Of a DNA stretch of 55,966 nucleotides, positions 43,607-50,593 are shown one piece after another. Position 1 is the stretch's first letter. Every line of letters starts with the position of its first letter. The notes under the pieces were generated by a model. That model did no database searches. It saw only the letters and a program-made list of their open reading frames with translations, and had not been told where the DNA came from. The DNA is from Methanobrevibacter thaueri (GTDB lineage: Archaea; Methanobacteriota; Methanobacteria; Methanobacteriales; Methanobacteriaceae), in contig NZ_SUTJ01000010.1 in assembly GCF_015062915.1 (NCBI RefSeq), positions 1-55,966 on the forward strand. The letters run 5' to 3'. The translations under genes were made by a program, and so were the position numbers.

Positions 43607-44128
43607 TCAGCTTTCAATGTCTTCCTGGAAGTACTGCTCAATGAATGGTCTTCCAAGAAAGACTCCGTCGCTTGCCATGTTGATAAAAAAACCGTCACTG
43701 TCATATTCAAGCAATGTCAACAGTATTTTCCATGAATTGGTCAGGGGTGTTGAGTTCTTGATGAAGATGTCGCATTCCTCAAATCCATTAAGCATCACTC
43801 CAATCTCCTCAATGGCCTCATTGTACTCGTTCATGTCAGTGAATACAACATAATAGAGCTTATCATCAGGTCCGGGGAGCCTGAGAAAGCTGATTGACTC
43901 ATCCTTGACATTGGCGGGGATGATGAATGATGAGTTTACAAGCTCACAGGCCATGAGGGACTCCTCAATGGACAGGTCACCCTTCTCGGATTGGATTTTC
44001 TCGATTTTCCTAAAGAGGCTTTTCATCTCCGGGGGAGTGATGTTTTCTAGCATCTCATCATATTCGATTCCGCAGTCCTCACAGTTCTCATTGATGTGGA
44101 TGGTTCCTCCGCAGTTGGCGCAAATCAT
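43607..44128 (-). CDS. Zinc-ribbon plus single SseB-like domain
   Basis: 173 residues. The ribbon is at the N-terminus (CANCGGTIHINENCEDCG, residues 3-20). A helical linker leads to one SseB-like unit: YYVVFTDMNEYNEAIEEIG, then DSDGFFINMASDGVFLGRPF. This is the half-length version of the proteins at 20770, 26239 and 27602, fused to the zinc ribbon that elsewhere in this window is a separate gene. The fusion directly links the two families. Confidence 0.75.
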   Translation of the reverse strand: MICANCGGTIHINENCEDCGIEYDEMLENITPPEMKSLFRKIEKIQSEKGDLSIEESLMACELVNSSFIIPANVKDESISFLRLPGPDDKLYYVVFTDMNEYNEAIEEIGVMLNGFEECDIFIKNSTPLTNSWKILLTLLEYDSDGFFINMASDGVFLGRPFIEQYFQEDIES

Positions 44129-44268
44129 AATGCTTCACCTCTTTTTTGGTAAATTCGACGGTTAGGTTGCCTGGTTGTGTTTGAAATATATTTTACGGTC
44201 ATGGTTAATGCCTCACGTTATAAGTAATTAATTCATAGGGTTGAGGTTATTAAAAAAGTTTTTGAAAA

Positions 44269-45162
44269 TCAGGAGAGCTTGGCTGAAAGTTCCTTCCAGA
44301 ACTCGTTAAGCTCATATTCCAGTTCACCTTTACCCTCATTATCCTCTTCTCGAATCATCTCACACAGGTCCTCGTGCTTTTCGGCCCAATCAGGATAATC
44401 CTTAAATAACAATTCGCTTAAAAGGGTGTAGAGATTGAACTTCATGTCCATCGGACCGTCCTTAATCGCAGCATTTAATGCATGTTTTAAACAATTCTCA
44501 TCATCACCCAGGTAATAGTAGTTCTCGGCGATTTCCTTTTGAACGTACCATTCATCCAGCTGGAGAATGTTTAAAAACTTCAATGCCTGCTCATAGTCAC
44601 CGATTTGCCTTAAAGACTTTGCAAGTCTCCACATGAAAAAGTCGCCATTGTTTCCTGTGAACTTGTTGAGCTTTGATAATGCTGCTCTTGTGGTTTTGAT
44701 GCATTTTTCATACTCACCGAGGTTCAGGTAGGTGACTGACGCCCACACGTAATAATGCTCCATATTGGAAGGGTAGACCTCATCATCCTTCCTGTACCTT
44801 GCCTGGTCAAGATAGTCGGGGTTGATCTTTTTAAGCCAATGGGGCAGGTCATCATAGTCCCTGTCATAGTAAAGAAGCCTTATGACCTTCATCACGCTCA
44901 TGGTGTAGACGCACATTTTAGAATAGTTCAGGTTATGCTGCTTGGTGAGCTCACTGACCAGTTCAGCATCCTTTAATAATTGCTCCTTTGAGGTGTAATC
45001 CTTGATTCTTGACTGGTAGATTGCCCATGCATATGAGTACTTGGCCGAATTGTCGAACGGAGCATTGCCATATAAGCTAGTGTAGATTTCATATGCCTTC
45101 TCATAGTCCTTGTCCTTATAGGCCCTCTTGGCCTCGATGAGTTGTGTCCTGTAGCCTGTCAT
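44269..45162 (-). CDS. TPR-like protein, short paralog of the 28738 protein
   Basis: 297 residues. Helical repeats align throughout with the TPR part of the protein at 28738 (compare IEAKRAYKDKDYEKAYEIYT with MEAKKLYKDKNYEEALSIYE, and VQKEIAENYYYLGDDENCLK with VQKEIAENYYLLGENEKAMD). The cold-shock-like C-terminal domain is missing; the protein ends after the helices. The start at 45162 is supported by GGGGGGT 7 bases upstream; an ATG 15 bases earlier has no site. Probably a scaffold. Confidence 0.82.
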   Translation of the reverse strand: MTGYRTQLIEAKRAYKDKDYEKAYEIYTSLYGNAPFDNSAKYSYAWAIYQSRIKDYTSKEQLLKDAELVSELTKQHNLNYSKMCVYTMSVMKVIRLLYYDRDYDDLPHWLKKINPDYLDQARYRKDDEVYPSNMEHYYVWASVTYLNLGEYEKCIKTTRAALSKLNKFTGNNGDFFMWRLAKSLRQIGDYEQALKFLNILQLDEWYVQKEIAENYYYLGDDENCLKHALNAAIKDGPMDMKFNLYTLLSELLFKDYPDWAEKHEDLCEMIREEDNEGKGELEYELNEFWKELSAKLS

Positions 45163-45213
45163 CCTAAAACCCCCCATGAGTATTCTTTAATAGTTACTTT
45201 ACACTTCAGGTCA

Positions 45214-45221
45214 TATAAATA
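45214..45221 (+). promoter_or_regulatory. TATA box for the structured RNA at 45240
   Basis: TATAAATA, 26 bases upstream of the presumed RNA start near 45240. The same AT-rich segment read on the minus strand (ATTTATATGA) could also serve the TPR gene at 45162, so the promoter may be bidirectional. Confidence 0.5.
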
Positions 45222-45239
45222 ATAGTCGATTTTAACAAA

Positions 45240-45612
45240 ACTGTCAAGGCCGGCAAAGACAATTTGAATAAGACTCAACAGTCAGGCGAAAGGGCCAGTT
45301 TATAAGCGATGGGATTATAATCAAGTACAATAAGAGTCAGTACTCTTATTACCCTAAATGTGATTGATGGCGGACCCGTTTGATACGATTAATGAAGCAA
45401 CCTTGTAGCGCAAAACGGTGAAAAGGTGACAGCTGTTTTGCACCGCCATCAATATTAAATACAATCATATGATGATATGGCCTCTTCTATATCTACACTG
45501 GAAATCTGGCTAATGATGTTGAAAACCATTTAAGGTAGAACTAGATCTCCACGACTAATCCATATTCCTTTAAGCGCCCCTTCGTTTGGAATATGGATTA
45601 TTCTACTATTTT
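45240..45612 (+). ncRNA. Candidate structured non-coding RNA, about 370 nt
   Basis: No ORF fills this 488-base gap, but it is less AT-rich than its surroundings and full of exact stems. Seen are AATAAGAG/CTCTTATT (45329-45350) and an 11-base perfect stem ATTGATGGCGG/CCGCCATCAAT (45363-45373 with 45443-45453) closing an 80-base domain. Inside it, GCAAAAC/GTTTTGC (45410-45441) competes with CCGTTT/AAACGG (45376-45418). The 3' end is a 13-base stem-loop followed by T6. A TATA box precedes it. I compared it with RNase P and SRP RNA from memory and found no convincing match. Class unknown. Confidence 0.6.
45556..45611 (+). terminator. Strong terminator hairpin of the structured RNA
   Basis: TAATCCATATTCC (45556-45568) pairs perfectly with GGAATATGGATTA (45588-45600) across a 19-base loop, then TTCTACTATTTTTT. 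The T-run is on the plus strand only, showing that the transcript runs left to right, opposite to the neighbouring protein genes. Confidence 0.7.
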
Positions 45613-45665
45613 TTGTAAAAGAAATTTTTATTTAAAGTGATAAATAATATTGCCCAATGACATCA

Positions 45666-46445
45666 CTAACAAGAAAGCTCATCATCATGACCGTCAAACA
45701 ATCGACTCATATCCCCGTTTCGAGACATCGCATCGGTTAAAACATCCAATATAAGATAATCGTCACTGCTTGTTATGGAATACTCTAAAAAATCACAGAT
45801 TCCCTCATGGGCCTCATCAACATCCCTCAGCTGGGTGGTGATGTCATCCAGCCTATAGACTATATCCTCCAAATGGGAAAACTCCCCATACCTCAACTCC
45901 TCATTGATATGGTCAATCAGCAGTTTGGATAATTTGAAAAGCAAATCATAGCGGCCATATCTAATCAATTCCTCAAAACCCTCATCCATGAACTTCAATA
46001 TTTCAAAGGAACTTGAAAACGAAGCGTTCAGACGGCTGATATAATACTCCTCATCAACATCCATTTTTTTGAACAGTTTCAGCCTATTGGCCAAATCCGG
46101 ATTGTGAATAGTTTCCTCTAATAGGAAAGCCCTTAACTCATCTGGAGTCATTGCCAGCACCATATCAAAAACATCCTCCTGTTTTTTTAAAAGTTCAGGA
46201 TGCTCCTCGATATGGTATAGTGTCGCTGCCATGTGCTTGCAGTTATCGTAATATGGACAGTCACAGTACATGGAAGTGATTTTACCATCGTCAAAGTTAA
46301 TTCGGACATCGTAAATTATTGATCCGGCAACCTGCGCCTCAACATGATCATGTGATGATGAGTATATGCTAACCGCTTTTGACTCGTAATAGTCAAGACC
46401 CCTATCAAGGATTTTGGCTTCAAAATGTTTTCTCCAGGAATCCAT
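45666..46445 (-). CDS. SWIM zinc-finger protein
   Basis: 259 residues. The SWIM motif C-x-C-x(n)-C-x-H is clear in SMYCDCPYYDNCKHMAATLY (about residues 58-77), preceded by the typical WRKHFEAKILDRGLDYYESK start and the beta strands VSIYSSSHDHVEAQVAGS. The rest is helical. SWIM domains bind DNA or proteins and occur in Swi2/Snf2 ATPases; here the domain is not attached to an ATPase, so it may act as an adaptor. The region downstream on the minus strand is the plus-strand RNA gene. Confidence 0.88.
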   Translation of the reverse strand: MDSWRKHFEAKILDRGLDYYESKAVSIYSSSHDHVEAQVAGSIIYDVRINFDDGKITSMYCDCPYYDNCKHMAATLYHIEEHPELLKKQEDVFDMVLAMTPDELRAFLLEETIHNPDLANRLKLFKKMDVDEEYYISRLNASFSSSFEILKFMDEGFEELIRYGRYDLLFKLSKLLIDHINEELRYGEFSHLEDIVYRLDDITTQLRDVDEAHEGICDFLEYSITSSDDYLILDVLTDAMSRNGDMSRLFDGHDDELSC

Positions 46446-46629
46446 AACCTCACACCTGAATTATACTTTTTAATTTTATAGTTAAAATATTTGTTATTTC
46501 TGGAGCCTAAAATATGAATATCTTCTCTCATTTTAAGACCATGATAGTCAAATATTCTATTTTATATCTTAAACTTCTTAAATATAAAAATAAGTTTAGG
46601 ATGTCAATTATTTTGAAAATAAGAAAGAA

Positions 46630-46660
46630 TAACGTATAATCCTCAATGTATTATACGTTA
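46630..46660. repeat. Palindromic repeat, copy 2 (11-bp perfect arms)
   Basis: TAACGTATAAT (46630-46640) pairs perfectly with ATTATACGTTA (46650-46660), loop CCTCAATGT. The inner 25 bases match the repeat at 38944. It follows the stop of the gene at 46697 on the minus strand and lies at the edge of the AT-rich island. Confidence 0.7.
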
Positions 46661-46696
46661 GAAAAAATGTAAATAAAAAATTTAAAGATAAATTTA

Positions 46697-47869
46697 TCAA
46701 AATTTATTTTTATATTCTTCAATACTTTCCTCAATAACTATTTTTAAAGCCTTTACATCATCATGGCTAAATTCAATCCCCTGAGATGGTAATGTAATGA
46801 TAATCAAATCCCTAAAACTATATTTACCTAAACTAATAAGTTTAATTTGATCATATGGAATAACAAATTTCCCAGCAACAATCAATTCAGATTCACCAAT
46901 GTGCAACAATTCACTTTTCCATCTAATTCCATCATCACTAGCAGCAGCAAGACCTCCAAGAACAGCACCAGCTCCACCCCAAATCAAACCTGAATTTGCA
47001 GTATGTGAAAGAGAATCAGAACCTTTTAAACCATCAATTGCCATTCCAAGACCAGCACCCATCATTTGACCTTCAATTGCACCAGTCATCATGTCTTTTG
47101 AATGAGGATTCTTAACGGGCAACCTTATTTGAGTGGATTTTGTTTGCCTTAATTTTTCTAATGTCCTTTGATGCAGTTCTTTTTTACGTTTTTCACGTTC
47201 AATCCTCTTTTTTTCCCAGTCTTTTTCACGCTGCTCCTGTTTAATTTTTCTTTCAGCTTCTTTTTTCCGTTTTTTCTCTTCTTTTTCTTTTTTCTTTTGA
47301 ACTTTCTTTATTTCACGTTTGTTTTTCCTGTGAGAATGGATATTACCTAAAACAGAACTTGCATCGCCTACAAATTTTTTAGTGGATTTTGAAAAATTAA
47401 CTGCACTTTCTTTAATCTTTTCTTGAGATTCCTGTGAAATATTTTCATTTAAGAAATTTTCACCAGCAGCAATTGTAGATTCTGAAAAATCACTAATTCC
47501 TTTTTTAATATTGATTACTTGTTCATTTTCATTGAAAAATTCATTTGTTTTTTGTTGGGCAGTCTTGGAAAAATTTGAAATGTCTTCTGTTAATTTATCA
47601 GCATATTCTTCAGGTAAATTATCATAAATAAAATCATTACCCATTTTTTTAGCATCATTTGAAAATTTATCTATATCTCCTTTAATTTTTTCCAAAGAAT
47701 CATTATTACTAGCATTATCATCTTTCATAGGAGAATCATCATTTTTCAAATTATCCTCTTTGATATTTTCATAATCCTCAAAGGAAGAACAACTACAATA
47801 AGGACATTTTTCAGCAACTTCATTAACTTTTTTACCACAATCAGCACATACTTTCCAATTTATAGACAT
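46697..47869 (-). CDS. Zinc-ribbon/coiled-coil protein with glycine-zipper segment
   Basis: 390 residues. Zinc ribbon near the N-terminus (KVCADCGKKVNEVAEKCPYC), then acidic linkers and amphipathic repeats (SKTAQQKTNEFFNENEQ), a very basic helix of about 60 residues rich in Lys and Arg (residues 190-245), and a small Gly-rich hydrophobic stretch (MMGAGLGMAIDGLKG, WGGAGAVLGGLAAA) that could insert in membranes. The C-terminal domain has strands like a PH/GRAM fold (LHIGESELIVAGKFVIPYDQ). Start at 47869: GGTGA 5 bases upstream. It is the first gene with the island's higher AT content. Confidence 0.72.
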   Translation of the reverse strand: MSINWKVCADCGKKVNEVAEKCPYCSCSSFEDYENIKEDNLKNDDSPMKDDNASNNDSLEKIKGDIDKFSNDAKKMGNDFIYDNLPEEYADKLTEDISNFSKTAQQKTNEFFNENEQVINIKKGISDFSESTIAAGENFLNENISQESQEKIKESAVNFSKSTKKFVGDASSVLGNIHSHRKNKREIKKVQKKKEKEEKKRKKEAERKIKQEQREKDWEKKRIEREKRKKELHQRTLEKLRQTKSTQIRLPVKNPHSKDMMTGAIEGQMMGAGLGMAIDGLKGSDSLSHTANSGLIWGGAGAVLGGLAAASDDGIRWKSELLHIGESELIVAGKFVIPYDQIKLISLGKYSFRDLIIITLPSQGIEFSHDDVKALKIVIEESIEEYKNKF

Positions 47870-47952
47870 GAATCTCACCATTTCAATACAAAGAAATTAC
47901 AATAATTATATTTTGTAAATATTATTATTAATATTTAATATTTTGAATAAAT

Positions 47953-48774
47953 TTATTTTAAATAATTATCAATAAAATTATTAAAAGCAGTATTATCAAC
48001 AAAACCTGCACTATAAACTATTCCTGCTTTTTCATATCTTTTATGATAAGTTTGTAAACTGGATTCATACGATGCTTCAAGTTCACGGTCATGTTTTTCA
48101 CGAGCAAGTTTTTTACAAGAAGTTGGAATCATTGTTGAACATCTATATGATCTTCCCCGTGTTCTTTGACGATTAGGTTCATAATCCTCTGAAATGGATA
48201 CAACACGGTAAATTATTCTAGAGTTAGATAAAAAGTTTCTAATATCCAAATATTCAATATTATCTTTATTTTTTTGATAGTATTCTTCATAAATTAAAGG
48301 AAGCGCAATTGTAACTGTTTCAAGAGGTTTTGCGGCAAGACCATTGAGCATTTTATCTGAATATTTTAAAATAATCTTATCCAAATCTTTAATTTCATGC
48401 TGAAATTCATTATTGTAATGTTCATTTTTAATTTTTAAAGTATCTGCAAGATCAACTAATTTACATTTACTTGAATTTTTACACAAATAATCTCCTTTAA
48501 ATTCTATTAAAAATATGTAAAAATTATTATTTTCTTTTTTATACCAAATTGCATCAGTAGTTTTAGGAGTGAATAATAATCCTCCTTCTTTAAAAATACT
48601 ACAGGAATGGCAAATATCATCTAAGGAATACATTTTAAACTCATTTCTACCTTTACCTTTGGGAAGGATGGAAATTCCATTTTTATTTTCTGCAATTTTA
48701 TGAGATTCCTTGTAAAACTGAGGAAATGAATTTAAGAATTCAATAAATTGACTTTCCTCTTTTGTATAAGTCAT
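47953..48774 (-). CDS. Putative PD-(D/E)XK-like nuclease, partner of ATPase
   Basis: 273 residues with no family I recognise as a whole. A nuclease-like motif is visible: D74 in KTTDAIWYKK and E91-x-K93 in FLIEFKGDYL, the spacing of a PD-(D/E)XK core (strand-Asp, strand-Glu-x-Lys). The C-terminal half is basic and Arg-rich (RQRTRGRSYRCS), suiting nucleic-acid contact. It begins 5 bases after the ATPase stop, with GGAG spanning that stop, so the two form a coupled pair. This two-gene pattern resembles anti-phage ATPase plus effector systems. Activity is inference. Confidence 0.6.
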   Translation of the reverse strand: MTYTKEESQFIEFLNSFPQFYKESHKIAENKNGISILPKGKGRNEFKMYSLDDICHSCSIFKEGGLLFTPKTTDAIWYKKENNNFYIFLIEFKGDYLCKNSSKCKLVDLADTLKIKNEHYNNEFQHEIKDLDKIILKYSDKMLNGLAAKPLETVTIALPLIYEEYYQKNKDNIEYLDIRNFLSNSRIIYRVVSISEDYEPNRQRTRGRSYRCSTMIPTSCKKLAREKHDRELEASYESSLQTYHKRYEKAGIVYSAGFVDNTAFNNFIDNYLK

Positions 48775-48779
48775 GGAAA

Positions 48780-50288
48780 TTACTCCTTAAAAATAATTTT
48801 AGCTTTGAGTTTATCTAGTTCATCATATGGTTTTGTTAAGTTTTCATAAACTTCGCCCATATTCTTGGAATCAATTTTTTTGAAGATATATTTATCATCA
48901 GCAACTTCCTGTGTGAGATAAACATTAGTATCCTCAATTAAATCATAATATTGGGTGTAAAGAGACATTGCCTCAATAAACATTGGACTATGGGAGTTCA
49001 GGTATAATGTGATGTTTAATTCCTTTGCGATTAGTACTAAAATTTCTGCAAATTTAATTTGCCATTCAGGATGAAGGTTAACCTCAGGCTCATCAATTAT
49101 CAAATACCCTCCTTTTTTGAGTTTATTATTGAGTAATAACAATTGAATTACACCAATTTGTTTAATTCCAGAAGGAGTATTGAAATTATATGTATTTACA
49201 CGGGACCTCTGTTCATAAATTTTTCTTAAAAAAGAATTATCTTCTAAATCATCCAAATTAATATATTTTCTAAAATCATTTTTATCAATTTTATTAGATT
49301 CAAAAACAGGCCTATTCTTTTTATATTTTCCTTTAATGATTTTCTCAATTTTATCTAAAATGATTTTAACATCATCTTCAAGCTCAATATCCTCATCAAC
49401 TTCAAATAAATCCTCAATTATCTCAGTCATGTGGAATAATTGTTTAGAGAAAAAATCATCGGGAATCAGTAAATCTAAAATAGACACATTGTCAACATAA
49501 TACACACTATTTATTAAATCAGTCATATTAAAGTAGCTATATGGATCATATTTTGTATCAGAAGACTTTATATAAAATCTAGCGTGTTCGAAATTAATAT
49601 CTCTAAGATATTCCTTTTTATGGATGTACATTTCACTAGCTGTACTTAATTTATAAGAATCTTCTATGAAAAGATAATTCATTATATTATTATCAAGTGA
49701 ACATAAAAAGTGAATATTATTAAAATTATAAAAATACATATATTCATTGTTTAACTCACTAATTGTATACTCTTCATCAGTAAAATCATAAGAATCAAGT
49801 TGAGAGAGAAAATATTCAAAATCAATAGCATTACTTGAAATATCATCACTTAATTCCAACCCCTCTAAACTAATTCCCATTTCAATTAATTTTTGAGAAG
49901 TTTCATCAATAAATCGTGTGATTTCATCACCTAACTCTTTGATTTTAACTTTAGCCAATTCATCATGTTTTTTAGATATTTCCAACATTGCATTATATTT
50001 TTCAATAAAAACTGTATCTTCATCTTCAAAATTAAGATGTTCGGGAAGATTATAATCATTACCTTCATAATCTAAATTATCTATAATTCTATTAATATCA
50101 TCTGCTACATGTTGAAGAGCATATTCTCTTCGTTTAATAGAATTTCCCTTTAAAAAAGAATATAAAATTTTACTTGCTGTAGATTTACCACTACCATTTA
50201 CTCCACCAATTACATTGATTTTGTTTATTTCAATTTCAGCATTTTCAATTGAGTTATAATCATTAATTTCCATTACTAATTTTTCCAT
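48780..50288 (-). CDS. ABC/OLD-like AAA ATPase (AAA_15/AAA_21 type)
   Basis: 502 residues. Walker A GGVNGSGKST (residues 28-37) comes right after the first strands, as in RecF/OLD-type proteins. There follows a large helical insertion of about 330 residues. Near the C-terminus come the signature-like SGIKQIGVIQLLLL, Walker B YLIIDEPEVNLHPEWQ and the H-loop LNSHSPMFIEA. Such ATPases sense foreign DNA or stalled replication in defence pairs (Septu PtuA, PARIS AriA, Gabija GajA are relatives in fold). The usual C-terminal TOPRIM is absent; the effector seems to be the separate gene downstream. Confidence 0.85.
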   Translation of the reverse strand: MEKLVMEINDYNSIENAEIEINKINVIGGVNGSGKSTASKILYSFLKGNSIKRREYALQHVADDINRIIDNLDYEGNDYNLPEHLNFEDEDTVFIEKYNAMLEISKKHDELAKVKIKELGDEITRFIDETSQKLIEMGISLEGLELSDDISSNAIDFEYFLSQLDSYDFTDEEYTISELNNEYMYFYNFNNIHFLCSLDNNIMNYLFIEDSYKLSTASEMYIHKKEYLRDINFEHARFYIKSSDTKYDPYSYFNMTDLINSVYYVDNVSILDLLIPDDFFSKQLFHMTEIIEDLFEVDEDIELEDDVKIILDKIEKIIKGKYKKNRPVFESNKIDKNDFRKYINLDDLEDNSFLRKIYEQRSRVNTYNFNTPSGIKQIGVIQLLLLNNKLKKGGYLIIDEPEVNLHPEWQIKFAEILVLIAKELNITLYLNSHSPMFIEAMSLYTQYYDLIEDTNVYLTQEVADDKYIFKKIDSKNMGEVYENLTKPYDELDKLKAKIIFKE

Positions 50289-50401
50289 AAAATCACCATT
50301 TGCATGTTTTTTTAATTAATTATGAGAATCTTCATTAATTAAATATCAATTACTCGATTAAAACAACTTATTTAAAATATTTTAATATTACAACAAGGTT
50401 A

Positions 50402-50515
50402 CTACAAATTATTTAATTTTTCAATAAAGATCTGTTTTGATTTATCACCTTTTTTCATATCTACATTAACTGAAATAAAATCTAATTTCCCTTCAGAATA
50501 TTTTTTAAATTGCAT
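50402..50515 (-). CDS. Small 37-residue protein
   Basis: Short ORF starting MQFKKYSEGKLDFISVNVDM and ending KLNNL. The start has GTGAT exactly 4 bases upstream, like several real genes in this window. It lies in the 305-base gap between McrC and the ATPase. It could be a small accessory protein or the relic of a longer gene; no motif is seen. The remaining 190 bases of the gap show nothing else. Confidence 0.4.
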   Translation of the reverse strand: MQFKKYSEGKLDFISVNVDMKKGDKSKQIFIEKLNNL

Positions 50516-50593
50516 TTTAATCACTAATTGAGAATAAATTATTAATAATACTAAAATTAAATGTATATTAAAATTGTGTTTATTATAGCTAAA

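Noticed and set aside
45240..45612. Identification of the RNA gene as RNase P or SRP RNA
   Set aside because: A GGTGAAAAGGTG stretch and a CCACGAC stretch recall RNase P, but the conserved GAGGAAAGUCC and ACAGAA-type cores are absent, as is the SRP helix 8 GGAAG signature.
47168..47350. Plus-strand Phe-rich ORF of 60 aa
   Set aside because: It mirrors the poly-Lys/Glu helix of the protein at 46697.
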